DNA from: Sulfitobacter noctilucae
GTDB taxonomy: Bacteria > Pseudomonadota > Alphaproteobacteria > Rhodobacterales > Rhodobacteraceae
Assembly (NCBI RefSeq): GCF_000622365.1
Contig: NZ_JASC01000014.1
Location: 1,674,001 to 1,738,000 of the forward strand
Reading direction: 5' to 3'
DNA: 64,000 bases
In this document: in pieces, positions 26,599-35,411 of the stretch
How positions within the stretch are numbered: the first letter of the stretch is position 1
Layout: every line of letters starts with the position of its first letter
Notes under the pieces: model-generated
Seen by the model: the letters and a program-made list of their open reading frames with translations, nothing else
What the model was told of the DNA's origin: nothing
The model's database searches: none
Program-made: the position numbers and the translations under genes

Positions 26599-27005
26599 CG
26601 CTGGATGCTTTCGAGATAGACCAGCAAGGCGGCCAATGCGCGCGGTGTGGGCGTCAGAACGCCGTCAACCTCGACCGGCACCAGATCATCGGCCATCGCG
26701 CCACCAAACTGCGGCATGACGCGGGCCAGATGACCGCCTTCGGGATCACCATAGATATAGCTGAGCGCGCGGGCGGTCGGAAACGCACCGCCATTGGCAC
26801 GCGCCAGCAGCGTCAGATCCGTGGGCATAGGCGAGAGGCCAGCAGCGCCGGGTCCCTCCCCCCGCCCGTCCGCCCCGTGACACGAGGTGCAATTGGCCGC
26901 GAAAAAGGCAGCACCCTCTTGCGGTTCGGGCATGGACACGGGCGTGCATCCAATCAGAATGGCCAGGCCAGTCGCAGCCCCCAATGATAGGCTCAAGGTC
27001 TGCAT
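26595..27005 (-). CDS. Small c-type cytochrome lipoprotein
   Basis: The 136-residue protein has a lipoprotein-type signal ending in Leu-Ile-Gly-Cys (Cys at 20) and one haem-binding Cys-Thr-Ser-Cys-His near 39-43. A Met in Val-Met-Pro-Gln-Phe-Gly-Gly near 96 is the likely sixth ligand. It is thus a membrane-anchored monohaem cytochrome c for periplasmic electron transfer. The ATG at 27005 has a GGAGGA site. An FNR-like box lies about 60-75 bases upstream, suggesting oxygen-responsive expression. No oxidase or reductase genes are adjacent. Confidence 0.9.
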   Translation of the reverse strand: MQTLSLSLGAATGLAILIGCTPVSMPEPQEGAAFFAANCTSCHGADGRGEGPGAAGLSPMPTDLTLLARANGGAFPTARALSYIYGDPEGGHLARVMPQFGGAMADDLVPVEVDGVLTPTPRALAALLVYLESIQR

Positions 27006-27064
27006 GACGGTTCCTCCAATAGCATAGTGTCAAAGCGATGTTGCGCCCCTGCCTTTACCTTACC

Positions 27065-27078
27065 ATGATGCAAATCAA
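27065..27078 (-). promoter_or_regulatory. FNR/FnrL-like box upstream of the cytochrome gene
   Basis: On the minus strand the bases read TTGAT-TTGC-ATCAT, matching the FNR consensus TTGAT-N4-ATCAA at nine of ten positions. The centre is about 67 bases before the cytochrome start, a workable distance for activation at -41.5. No clear -10 element could be fixed, so the role remains a prediction. Confidence 0.45.
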
Positions 27079-27164
27079 AACACTGCATACAAAGAGGAAA
27101 TTCAGCAGATGTGGTGCGGATTGAGCGGCGGATTACCGTTGACCCTTGCGTTCAGGGTAACGGG

Positions 27165-28148
27165 TCAGGATGTGCTTGCCAGCTTTTCCATCAGGTCCCA
27201 GACATTCTGTTCGATCTCGACCGGGTCCATCACTTCCTTGTTCTGGCCCGGCATCCGCGCATCGTCGTCAGCACTGGCCGCTTCGGTCAGCGCCGCAAGC
27301 TTGGTGCCGAACCCGGAAGCGGACGCAGGATCGATGACGATATAATACTGACCGAGGTCGTGCGGTGCCCCTTCGGGTGCCTTGAGCGGTTTGACATCCT
27401 GCGACAGCACGCCACCGGCCAGCCCTGCGGCCAAAATCTCGGCCATCAGGCCGAAGCCCCAGCCTTTGTATCCGCCCATCGACACCAGCGAGCCTTTCAG
27501 CGCGGAGTCGGGGTCTGTGGTCGGATTGCCCTCAGCGTCGACAGCCCAGCCTTCGGGGATCGTCTGCCCCGCGGCCTTGGCCATTGTGATCTTGCCCAAG
27601 GCCACTGTCGTGGTGGATTGATCGAATTGCATCGCGATACCGCCCGCGCCATCTGGCACGGAAAAGGCGATCGGATTGGTGCCGATCACGCGTGTCTTGC
27701 CGCCCGGTGCGGCCACGATGGGCGACGCATTGGTGAAGCCAATCCCGATGAACCCCGAGCGCGCGATCTGTTCGGTGAAATAGCCCAGCGAGGTGCAGGT
27801 ATGTGCATGCCCCACCGCGAGAGATGCAATCCCTGCCTGACGTGCCGCATCCAGCGCCACGGGCAAGCCGTAGGCAAAGGCGGGTTGCGCAAAGCCGAAT
27901 TGCGCATCCACATGCACGGTTGCGCTGCGCGGGGTGGTGACGTTGGGGGTCACATCCCCTTTGACCCGGCCCGAGGTCAATTGCTGGCAGTAGCTTTCGA
28001 CATAGTAGAGACCGCAGATCTTGTTGCCGATGGCCTCGGCGGCGGCAACGGCGCGGGCGACTTCGGCGGCGGGAAAGGCTTCGGCACCATGAGTCAACAA
28101 GGCCGCTTTCACTGTTTCCTCAATTATTGCCAGTGAAACCTGAACCAT
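27165..28148 (-). CDS. Ldh-family NAD(P)H dehydrogenase (malate/L-lactate dehydrogenase type)
   Basis: The 327-residue protein belongs to the YlbC/ComC/YiaK family of dehydrogenases, distinct from Rossmann-type malate dehydrogenase. Supporting segments are His-Ala-His-Thr-Cys-Thr-Ser-Leu-Gly-Tyr-Phe near 114-124 with the catalytic His, Gly-Thr-Asn-Pro-Ile-Ala-Phe near 159-165, and Gly-Gly-Tyr-Lys-Gly-Trp-Gly-Phe near 228-235. Members reduce 2-oxo acids, ureidoglycolate, sulfolactate or cyclic imino acids such as pyrroline-2-carboxylate; the substrate cannot be chosen here. The ATG at 28148 follows AAAGG. It stands alone between the cytochrome gene and lolD. Confidence 0.88.
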   Translation of the reverse strand: MVQVSLAIIEETVKAALLTHGAEAFPAAEVARAVAAAEAIGNKICGLYYVESYCQQLTSGRVKGDVTPNVTTPRSATVHVDAQFGFAQPAFAYGLPVALDAARQAGIASLAVGHAHTCTSLGYFTEQIARSGFIGIGFTNASPIVAAPGGKTRVIGTNPIAFSVPDGAGGIAMQFDQSTTTVALGKITMAKAAGQTIPEGWAVDAEGNPTTDPDSALKGSLVSMGGYKGWGFGLMAEILAAGLAGGVLSQDVKPLKAPEGAPHDLGQYYIVIDPASASGFGTKLAALTEAASADDDARMPGQNKEVMDPVEIEQNVWDLMEKLASTS

Positions 28149-28245
28149 GATCGCGCCTTTCCCCCATGTTCGGCCAGCTTGCCGCCCGTCACTGTGATCC
28201 AAACCGGACAGAGCGGTCAAGCGTTTCGAGGAAAGTGTCCTTGCG

Positions 28246-28929
28246 TCAGACTGGCACCAGACATCCTTGTTCCAGCCGGATCTGCCGGTCCATCCTGGCG
28301 GCCAATTCCAGATTATGCGTGGCAATCAGCGCCGATAACCCGGTGTCCCGCACCAGCCCCATCAGCGTGTCAAAGACCTGATCCGAAGTCGCGGGATCAA
28401 GGTTGCCTGTCGGCTCGTCCGCAAGCAGCAACCCCGGCGCGTTGGCCAGCGCGCGGCAAAAGGCTACGCGCTGCTGTTCGCCCCCGGACAGGGCCGCAGG
28501 GCGGTGGCTGGCGCGTGGCGCGATACCGACCTTGTCCAAGAGTGCCATCGCACGGCTCTCGGCTTGCCCCTGCGGCGTGCCGTTGGCGAGTTGAGGTAGC
28601 ACGATGTTCTCAAGCGCCGAAAACTCGGGCAGCAAATGATGGAACTGGTAGATAAACCCCACATCGGACCGGCGCACCTGCGTGCGGCGGCGATCGCTGC
28701 GGCCAGTCATATCCTCGCCCGCAATATGCACCAACCCGGCATCAGGCGTGTCCAGCAAACCCGCGATATGCAGCAAGGTCGATTTACCCGCACCTGACGG
28801 AGCGACCAGTGCCACAACCTCGCCCGGCGCAATCGACAGATCAACATCGCGCAGCACCTGAATTTCGTTAGGCTTGCCCGCGTTGTAGCTTTTGGAAATG
28901 CCCGACAGGCTCAACACCGGATCATTCAT
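28246..28929 (-). CDS. lolD: Lipoprotein-releasing system ATP-binding protein
   Basis: LolD drives the release of lipoproteins from the inner membrane to the carrier LolA. The 227-residue ABC ATPase has Walker A Ala-Pro-Ser-Gly-Ala-Gly-Lys-Ser-Thr near 43-51, signature Leu-Ser-Gly-Gly-Glu-Gln-Gln near 147-153, Walker B Leu-Leu-Leu-Ala-Asp-Glu-Pro-Thr near 168-175 and the switch His in Ala-Thr-His-Asn. The start at 28929 overlaps the end of the permease gene by eight bases. The pair serves the many lipoproteins encoded in this window. Confidence 0.93.
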   Translation of the reverse strand: MNDPVLSLSGISKSYNAGKPNEIQVLRDVDLSIAPGEVVALVAPSGAGKSTLLHIAGLLDTPDAGLVHIAGEDMTGRSDRRRTQVRRSDVGFIYQFHHLLPEFSALENIVLPQLANGTPQGQAESRAMALLDKVGIAPRASHRPAALSGGEQQRVAFCRALANAPGLLLADEPTGNLDPATSDQVFDTLMGLVRDTGLSALIATHNLELAARMDRQIRLEQGCLVPV

Positions 28930-30205
28930 AGCGCAGCGCCTCAACAGGGTTCATCCGTGCGGCCCGACGGGCTGGAAAGATTGTGACGATGAAAGACAGA
29001 CCCAAAGACAGCCCAATCGCTGACAGCACGTCCGCCAATTGCAGCTTCGCTGGCAGGAAATAGATGCCCCGGATCGAAGCATCCCAAGCGGTGCCGCCCG
29101 ACAGATAGTTCACGAAGCCGAAGATCTGATCGACATAAAGCGCGAACAGACAACCAAGGATCACTCCGAGCGCCGTACCAATCAGTCCGGTGAAAGCGCC
29201 GCAGATGAAAAACACCCGCATGATCGACCCTTCGGTGAGCCCCATTGTCCGCAGAATGCCGATGTCGCGGCCCTTGTTCTTGACCAGCATGATCAGGCCC
29301 GAGACGATGTTCATCGCGGCGATTAACACCAGCACCGACATGATCACAAACATCACCCGATCCTCAATATCGAGCGCATTGAGGAATGAGCCTGACGCAT
29401 CCCGCCACGTCCAGACCTGGCCGCGCTCTCCAGCGGCCTCCAAAATCGGAAGCGAGATTGCATCCACAGCTTCGGGCTCTTCGACCATAACTTCAAGTTC
29501 GTCCGCCAAGCCCTCGCGGTTAAAGAAGGATTGCGCATCAGCAATCGGCATGTAGACCCGTGTGCGATCAATGTCATAGCGCCCGGCGGCAAAGATATAG
29601 ACCACCTCATAGGCGTTCACACGCGGACTGGTACCGAAAGCGGTCTTTACCCCGTTGGGCGAGATCAGTTTGATCCGGTCGCCCACCGTAACACCCAGAG
29701 TTTGGGCCACACCGATCCCAATGGCCAGCCCCTCGTCAAAGCGATCAATGTCGCCCGTTGCCTGATCCGAAGAGGCGATGCGTGGGATGGTTTTCAAATC
29801 CGCCGCCGCAATACCGTAGACTTCGACGCCCGCATTGGACTGGCCGTTGTTGGCCATCACCTGCTGGCGCACAATCGGGGCCACGCGGGTCACACCCGGC
29901 ACGGAGCGCACCTGTTCAGCCAGCGCATCGTAGTTCGGAATGGAGCGGTCAATCTGCCCGTTCGCGGCGACCTCACCAAATTGATAAACCGTCACATGGG
30001 CGTTGGCCCCAAGGATCGTATCCACAAATTCCGCCCGAAACCCGCTGCGCACCGAGAGAGTGGCGATCAAGGCGAACACTGCCAAGGTAATGCCGATCAA
30101 GCTGATCCACGTCATCACGCTCACGCCACCTTCGGCGCGGCGCGCGCGCAGGTAACGCCATGCGATCATCCATTCAAACGGGGCGAAAGGCGGGGTCTTG
30201 GCCAA
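28922..30205 (-). CDS. lolC: Lipoprotein-releasing system permease (LolC/LolE family)
   Basis: The 427-residue protein has one N-terminal membrane helix (about 28-50), a large periplasmic domain and three C-terminal helices in an FtsX domain (about 275-300, 322-350, 388-410), the LolC/E layout. In alphaproteobacteria a single permease is usual, probably as a homodimer. The start appears to be a TTG at 30205: the codon spells Leu-Ala-Lys-Thr-Pro-Pro, and AGGAG lies seven bases upstream with no ATG nearby. LolD follows with an eight-base overlap. Confidence 0.92.
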   Translation of the reverse strand: MAKTPPFAPFEWMIAWRYLRARRAEGGVSVMTWISLIGITLAVFALIATLSVRSGFRAEFVDTILGANAHVTVYQFGEVAANGQIDRSIPNYDALAEQVRSVPGVTRVAPIVRQQVMANNGQSNAGVEVYGIAAADLKTIPRIASSDQATGDIDRFDEGLAIGIGVAQTLGVTVGDRIKLISPNGVKTAFGTSPRVNAYEVVYIFAAGRYDIDRTRVYMPIADAQSFFNREGLADELEVMVEEPEAVDAISLPILEAAGERGQVWTWRDASGSFLNALDIEDRVMFVIMSVLVLIAAMNIVSGLIMLVKNKGRDIGILRTMGLTEGSIMRVFFICGAFTGLIGTALGVILGCLFALYVDQIFGFVNYLSGGTAWDASIRGIYFLPAKLQLADVLSAIGLSLGLSFIVTIFPARRAARMNPVEALRYE

Positions 30206-30256
30206 GGTCAGGCTCCTGTCAGGTGTCGCGCAAACTGAGGCTTTGACGCGAAAGGG

Positions 30257-30769
30257 TCAAGCGGGGTTTGCGCGGCCTCGAAACGGCCAGCGCAGCACCT
30301 TGAACAAAACGCCAAATGCTGCCGCGCCCAAAAGAAACCCGAACACTGCAAAGATCATGCCGGCAAAATTCAAAGGCACCGCAGGCTGGTAGACTTCCCA
30401 CGCCGCCTGCGCAATCTGACCGTCGCTGAGGCGCGGCAGATGATAGGCCCGCATAAACGGCCCCTGCCCTTCAAGTGCCGCTAAATCCGCGCTTAACCGC
30501 TCAAACCGGGCAAAGGTTCCAGCCATATCCGCCCGGCGCCGATCCAGAAAATCGGTTCCCTGCATCTGGGCCAAAGCCTCTTGCCGGTTCAGCCCGACGG
30601 CAGCCGCAGAGGCATCGAAATCCGCTACGACTTCAGCCAGTGCATCAACGGCCCCACCCAAACGCTGGGTATACTGCTGCGAAAACTGCGGGAATTGGGA
30701 TGTGGTCGCAGCACCCGCGAGGCCAGCCCCAAGCGTAAGAGCACGCAGGATCATGCCCGCGCGCCCCAT
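30257..30769 (-). CDS. DUF2937 membrane protein
   Basis: The 170-residue protein has an N-terminal hydrophobic segment, a helical periplasmic middle with Ser-Gln-Gln-Tyr-Thr-Gln-Arg-Leu-Gly-Gly-Ala-Val-Asp near 31-43, and a C-terminal membrane helix (about 136-158). This is the DUF2937 pattern; its role is unknown. The ATG at 30769 gives Met-Gly-Arg-Ala-Gly before a second in-frame ATG at 30754, and either could be used since ribosome sites are weak. It lies between proS and lolC in the same direction and may be co-transcribed with them. Confidence 0.8.
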   Translation of the reverse strand: MGRAGMILRALTLGAGLAGAATTSQFPQFSQQYTQRLGGAVDALAEVVADFDASAAAVGLNRQEALAQMQGTDFLDRRRADMAGTFARFERLSADLAALEGQGPFMRAYHLPRLSDGQIAQAAWEVYQPAVPLNFAGMIFAVFGFLLGAAAFGVLFKVLRWPFRGRANPA

Positions 30770-30862
30770 AACGCGTCCCAGGGTGAGCGAAGATCAAAGA
30801 CCATCCATGCTGCCCTTCTGTCTCCGCTCAAATTAGCGCCGATCCAGCCACCGATCAAAGCC

Positions 30863-32203
30863 TTAAGCGATGCCAGCGTAAATCTGCGCAAGCTTCTTCA
30901 CGGCCTCTTCGGGCGGCATTTCCTCACTTTCGCCGGTGCGGCGGGATGTCAGTTCAACCACACCGTTCTTGAGGCCCCGCGGCCCCACGGTGATGCGCCA
31001 CGGCAGACCGATCAGATCCATGCCCGCAAACTTGCCACCCGCACGCTCGTTCCGGTCATCGTAAAGCGGCTCAAGACCCAGCGCCGTCAAAGATGTGTAA
31101 AGCGCCTCGCAGGCCGCGTCAGCTTCCGCATCACCCTGCTTGAGGTTCACGATCCCAGCGTGGAACGGCGTGACACCTTCTGGCCAGATGATGCCGTTGT
31201 CATCATGGCTTGCCTCGATGATCGCACCCAGCAGGCGACTGACGCCGATCCCGTGGCTGCCCATATGCACGGGGGTGTTCTTGCCATCCGGCCCCTGCAC
31301 GGTGGCGCCCATCGCTTCGGAATACTTGGTCCCGAAATAGAAAATCTGCCCCACCTCAATCCCGCGTGCGGTGCGGCGGCGCTCTTCGGGTACTTCGTTG
31401 AACAGCGCCTCGTCGTGGGTTTCATCCGTGCGGGCGTATTTCGTGGTGAATTCCTCCATCACAGCCGCGCAATCCTCGACCGATGCATAATCGATATCGC
31501 GGTCGCCAAAGGTCAGGTCCGTGACGGCGCTATCATAAAACACTTCCGACTCACCGGTTTCCGCCAGAACCAGAAATTCATGGGTATTGTCGCCCCCAAT
31601 CGGGCCGGAATCCGCCCGCATCGGAATCGCCTGCAAGCCCATGCGCTCGTAGGTGCGCAGATAGCTCACCAGATGGCGGTTATAGGCATGCAGCGCGTCT
31701 TCCTTCGTCAGGTCAAAGTTATAGCCGTCCTTCATCAGGAACTCGCGCCCCCGCATCACGCCGAAACGAGGGCGGATCTCGTCGCGGAACTTCCACTGGA
31801 TCTGGTACATGGTCAGCGGCAGGTCCTTGTAGCTGCTGACATGAGCGCGGAAGATATCTGTGATCAGTTCTTCGGCGGTAGGTGTGAAAAGCATATCACG
31901 CCCGCCCCGGTCCTTGATCCGCAACATCTCCTCGCCGTAAGCATCATAGCGCCCGCTTTCGCGCCACAGGTCCGCGGACTGGATCGTTGGCATCAACATC
32001 GCCAGATGCCCGGCCCGCGCCTGTTCCTCATGCACAATATTCTCAAGCTTGCGCAGCACCTTGAAGCCCATGGGCAGCCACGAATAAATCCCGGCAGCCG
32101 ACTGCTTGATCAACCCCGCCCGCAACATCAGCCGATGGCTGACAATCTGTGCTTCCGACGGGGTCTCTTTCAGCACAGGCAAAAAATAACGGCTCAGACG
32201 CAT
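30863..32203 (-). CDS. proS: Prolyl-tRNA synthetase, short alphaproteobacterial type
   Basis: The enzyme charges tRNA-Pro. The 446-residue length marks the compact form that lacks the central editing insertion found in longer bacterial ProRS. Class II motifs are present: the motif 1 helix Gly-Ile-Tyr-Ser-Trp-Leu-Pro-Met-Gly near 37-45, motif 2 [12 protein letters not shown] near 136-147, and motif 3 with Gly-Ile-Gly-Val-Ser-Arg-Leu-Leu near 323-330. The ATG at 32203 has a GGAG site seven bases upstream. Confidence 0.96.
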   Translation of the reverse strand: MRLSRYFLPVLKETPSEAQIVSHRLMLRAGLIKQSAAGIYSWLPMGFKVLRKLENIVHEEQARAGHLAMLMPTIQSADLWRESGRYDAYGEEMLRIKDRGGRDMLFTPTAEELITDIFRAHVSSYKDLPLTMYQIQWKFRDEIRPRFGVMRGREFLMKDGYNFDLTKEDALHAYNRHLVSYLRTYERMGLQAIPMRADSGPIGGDNTHEFLVLAETGESEVFYDSAVTDLTFGDRDIDYASVEDCAAVMEEFTTKYARTDETHDEALFNEVPEERRRTARGIEVGQIFYFGTKYSEAMGATVQGPDGKNTPVHMGSHGIGVSRLLGAIIEASHDDNGIIWPEGVTPFHAGIVNLKQGDAEADAACEALYTSLTALGLEPLYDDRNERAGGKFAGMDLIGLPWRITVGPRGLKNGVVELTSRRTGESEEMPPEEAVKKLAQIYAGIA

Positions 32204-32381
32204 GGGGAGGCTCCAGATTGAATTTCGCTGGCGTCTGACTAAGCCATCGCTGCGACGCCCGCAATCGACTAGCGCACCTGCCATCTTGGTTTGATTAATC
32301 CCCAGATGCCCTAAGTTTATTATCAGCGACTTGTTTCGCGATCCGCACGCCCTTTGACCGTACCAATGCACGAGACATTCT

Positions 32382-34022
32382 ATGACCCGATCCGATACGA
32401 TTCACCCCGCCGCCCGCGACTATGCCGACGAAGTCACCGCTGGCACGCTGTCGCGCCGCGAATTCATGACCCGAGCCACATCGCTGGGGCTGACAGCCGG
32501 TGCCGCCTATGGCCTTTTGGGTGTCGCCCAACCAGCACGTGCTGCGGGCCACGCCCAATCGGGTGGTACCTTGCGTATCCAGAGCAGCGTCAAAGCGCTC
32601 AAGGATCCACGCACCTATGACTGGCCGCAGATGTCGAACTACACCAGAGGCTGGCTTGAATACCTTGTAGAATACCAGACGGACGGTTCTATCGCGCCCT
32701 CTTTGCTGGAAGCGTGGGAAATCAACGAGGACGCAACAGAGTACACCCTGACAGTGCGCCAGGGCGTCACTTGGAACAATGGCGATCCCTTCACGGCCGC
32801 AGATGTGGCGATGAACATCGAACGCTGGTGTGACAAGGGTGTTGAGGGCAACTCGATGGCGTCCCGTATGGCATCGCTGGTGGATGACGAAACCGGCAAA
32901 GCCCGTGAGGGAGCGATTACCACCGAAGGGGATTACACCGTCAAACTCACCTTGAACAACGCAGACATCACCTTGATCGCGGGCTTCTCGGACTACCCTG
33001 CCGCCATCGTACACAGCAGTTCGACGGGCGACCCCCTCGAGAACCCGATCGGCACCGGACCTTATTTGCCCGGCGAATTTGAGGTCGGTATCAAGGCGGT
33101 TCTTGTCCGCAATGAAGACCACAACTGGTGGGGCGAAGGTGCCTATCTCGACCGCATTGAATACATCGACTACGGCACCGAGCAATCTTCCGCATTCTCC
33201 GCCGTCGAAGCAGACGAAGTTGACATGGTGTACGAGTCGCTCGGCGATTACATCACACTTTTTGACGACTTTGGCTGGCAAAAGTCCGAAGCGATCACGG
33301 CCAATACGGTCTGCATCCGTCCCAACCAGAAGGCCGAGGTCAACGGCACACAGCCCTATGCAGATGTGCGCGTGCGCCGTGCTCTGGCCATGGCGGTGGA
33401 CAATGCCATCTGCCTCGAGCTGGGGTTCGACAACAACGGCACCGTCGCCGAAAATCACCACGTTGCCCCCCTGCACCCCGAATACGCAGAGCTGCCGGCA
33501 CCCAAATATGATCCGGCAGCAGCCAAAGCGCTGATGGAAGAGGCCGGCATGGCAGATTTTGAACATGAGCTGATCTCGATCGACGACACTTGGCGTAAGA
33601 ACACCACCGACAGTGTTGCAGCACAGCTGCGCGATGCCGGTATCAAGGTCAAACGTACGATCCTGCCGGGTGCCACCTTCTGGAACGACTGGGTGGGTTA
33701 CCCCTTCTCCACAACCGATTGGGCCCAGCGTCCGCTGGGCGTGCAGGTTCTGGCACTGGCCTACCGCTCCGGCGAAGCCTGGAATGAATCCGCCTTTTCG
33801 AACGAAGAGTTCGATGCTCTGCTGACAGAAGCGCTCGCCATAGCAGATGCCGACCAACGTCGCGAGGTCATGGCAAAGCTGGAGAAGATCATGCAGGACG
33901 AAGGCGTGGTCATTCAACCCTACTGGCGCTCGATCTACCGTCACTACAAGCCGGAGATTGTCGGTGCCGAAATGCATCCGACATTCGAGATCCACGTCTC
34001 CAAACTGGGTTTCGCTGCCTAG
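32382..34022 (+). CDS. ABC transporter substrate-binding protein, family 5 (oligopeptide/dipeptide type), Tat-exported
   Basis: The 546-residue protein has a Tat signal with Ser-Arg-Arg-Glu-Phe-Met at about 24-29, a hydrophobic stretch to about 50 and Ala-Arg-Ala-Ala before the mature part. The mature protein follows the SBP family 5 pattern: [22 protein letters not shown], then Gly-Thr-Gly-Pro-Tyr and a C-terminal Gln-Pro-Tyr-Trp-Arg. It binds a peptide or similar solute in the periplasm. No permease or ATPase gene follows; a terminator lies 11 bases after the stop, so the partners must be elsewhere. Confidence 0.9.
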   Translation: MTRSDTIHPAARDYADEVTAGTLSRREFMTRATSLGLTAGAAYGLLGVAQPARAAGHAQSGGTLRIQSSVKALKDPRTYDWPQMSNYTRGWLEYLVEYQTDGSIAPSLLEAWEINEDATEYTLTVRQGVTWNNGDPFTAADVAMNIERWCDKGVEGNSMASRMASLVDDETGKAREGAITTEGDYTVKLTLNNADITLIAGFSDYPAAIVHSSSTGDPLENPIGTGPYLPGEFEVGIKAVLVRNEDHNWWGEGAYLDRIEYIDYGTEQSSAFSAVEADEVDMVYESLGDYITLFDDFGWQKSEAITANTVCIRPNQKAEVNGTQPYADVRVRRALAMAVDNAICLELGFDNNGTVAENHHVAPLHPEYAELPAPKYDPAAAKALMEEAGMADFEHELISIDDTWRKNTTDSVAAQLRDAGIKVKRTILPGATFWNDWVGYPFSTTDWAQRPLGVQVLALAYRSGEAWNESAFSNEEFDALLTEALAIADADQRREVMAKLEKIMQDEGVVIQPYWRSIYRHYKPEIVGAEMHPTFEIHVSKLGFAA

Positions 34023-34033
34023 ATCAGAGTCCG

Positions 34034-34065
34034 AAGGGCGCGCTTCACACCGGGCGCGCCCTTTA
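34034..34065 (+). terminator. Rho-independent terminator after the binding-protein gene
   Basis: AAGGGCGCGC (34034-34043) pairs perfectly with GCGCGCCCTT (34054-34063) around a ten-base loop and is followed by a short T-run. It begins 11 bases after the stop codon of the substrate-binding protein. Confidence 0.85.
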
Positions 34066-34091
34066 CTCGAACCACTACAATTTCAACGTTC

Positions 34092-34140
34092 TTTCTCTTT
34101 TTGGCCCTATATCCCGCGGGGGTTTGGGGGCAGAGCCCCC
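34092..34140. repeat. Intergenic element: shared 25-base block plus GGGGGC hairpin
   Basis: The 25-base T-rich block at 34092-34116 matches 45778-45802 at 23 positions. A GGGGGC-aga-GCCCCC hairpin follows at 34126-34140. Both blocks lie just downstream of leftward genes (pepT here, the mutase at 45812), so a role at transcript 3' ends is plausible. Confidence 0.5.
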
Positions 34141-34175
34141 ATCGAATAAGACAGAATGCGGGCTTGCCCGCACAA

Positions 34176-35411
34176 TCATCCGACGGCTCTGCGTGCCAGT
34201 GCGATAGCGACTTGCGTAGCACGGGCCATGTCCTGCACTGATATCCATTCCAGCGGCCCGTGAATTTCCTGCATACCTGTAAAGATATTCGGGCAAGGCA
34301 CACCCATCTCGGTCAGGCGTGAGCCATCCGTGCCGCCACGAATGGGGACGGACAGCGGGTCCAGCCCCACATCAGAGACAGCCGCACGGGCCAGTTCAAC
34401 CGGCGTCATATCCTTTTCCAGCCAATATCGCATATTGCGGTACTGCGGTGTGATCTCACAGCTGATCTGTGCGCGCGGCTCCCCTGCTGCAACTGCATCG
34501 CAAACCTGCTGCAACAGCGCACCTTTGGCCGCCAAGCCATCCAGTTCAAAGTCGCGGATGAGCAATGTGATCTCGGCCTCCGTCGAACCGCCAGATATTT
34601 CTGACACATGGATGAACCCCTCGCGCCCTTCCGTGGTGTCCGGCGTCATCGACACCTGCGGCAACGTCTGCACGATCTTGGCGGTCAGATGCAGCGCGTT
34701 GACCATCTTGTCCTTGGCGAAGCCCGGGTGCGCGGACACACCGGTAACCCGCACCACTGCGCCATCGGCTGAAAAGGTCTCGAATTCAATCTCGCCGGGT
34801 TTGCCACCATCGAAAGTATAGGCGAAATCAACCCCGAAATCCGCTGGCAGACGCGGATCCACGCCCCGGCCGATCTCTTCGTCGGGGGTAAAGGCCAGAC
34901 GAATTTTGCCGTGCGGTATATCGCTGTTCTCCAACAGATGCCGCGCAGCGGTCATGGCAATGGCCACACCCGCCTTATCGTCGCCGCCCAAAAGCGTCAG
35001 CCCGCTGGCGGTGATAATATCGTCTCCCTGCTTCTCGCCCAAATAGGGCGAATTTTCCGGCGACAGTTTCAATTCGGGCGCATCGGCAAAGGTGATATCC
35101 CCGCCATTATACCCACGGTGTACCACAGGTTTGACACCCGTGGCGTTGAACTGTGGTGCGGTGTCCACATGCGCGCACCAGCCCATCGTCGGGCCATCGG
35201 CGGTGGCAGGCACCGTTGCCAGTACAACACCGTAGTCGGTCAATTGCACATCCTGCGCCCCCATCGCCTCAAGCTCGGACACCAACAGTCGCGACATATC
35301 GAGCTGGATCGCCGTGCTGGGCTGGCTGGACGAGGACGCATCGCTTTGGCTGTCAATCGCGGCGTAGCGGACGAGCCGTTCTTCCAGCTCCGTATCAAAA
35401 GGACCGCGCAT
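34176..35411 (-). CDS. pepT: Peptidase T (tripeptide aminopeptidase)
   Basis: PepT removes N-terminal residues from tripeptides in the cytoplasm and uses two zinc ions. The 411-residue M20B protein shows Ala-His-Val-Asp-Thr-Ala near 78-83 (zinc His and Asp), Leu-Leu-Gly-Gly-Asp-Asp-Lys-Ala-Gly near 137-145, Thr-Pro-Asp-Glu-Glu-Ile-Gly-Arg-Gly near 172-180 (catalytic Glu), and His in Val-Ser-Ala-His-Pro-Gly. The ATG at 35411 shares its A with the stop codon of the upstream acyl-CoA ligase gene, so the pair is translationally coupled. Confidence 0.95.
   Translation of the reverse strand: MRGPFDTELEERLVRYAAIDSQSDASSSSQPSTAIQLDMSRLLVSELEAMGAQDVQLTDYGVVLATVPATADGPTMGWCAHVDTAPQFNATGVKPVVHRGYNGGDITFADAPELKLSPENSPYLGEKQGDDIITASGLTLLGGDDKAGVAIAMTAARHLLENSDIPHGKIRLAFTPDEEIGRGVDPRLPADFGVDFAYTFDGGKPGEIEFETFSADGAVVRVTGVSAHPGFAKDKMVNALHLTAKIVQTLPQVSMTPDTTEGREGFIHVSEISGGSTEAEITLLIRDFELDGLAAKGALLQQVCDAVAAGEPRAQISCEITPQYRNMRYWLEKDMTPVELARAAVSDVGLDPLSVPIRGGTDGSRLTEMGVPCPNIFTGMQEIHGPLEWISVQDMARATQVAIALARRAVG

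Noticed and set aside
27109..27345. Rightward frame with a ribosome-like site antisense to the Ldh-family gene
   Set aside because: The site is weak and ten bases away, and the product looks like a shadow of the opposite strand.
30581..32221. 546-codon open frame antisense to proS
   Set aside because: It is a shadow of the GC-rich proS codons, with no ribosome site or recognisable domain.
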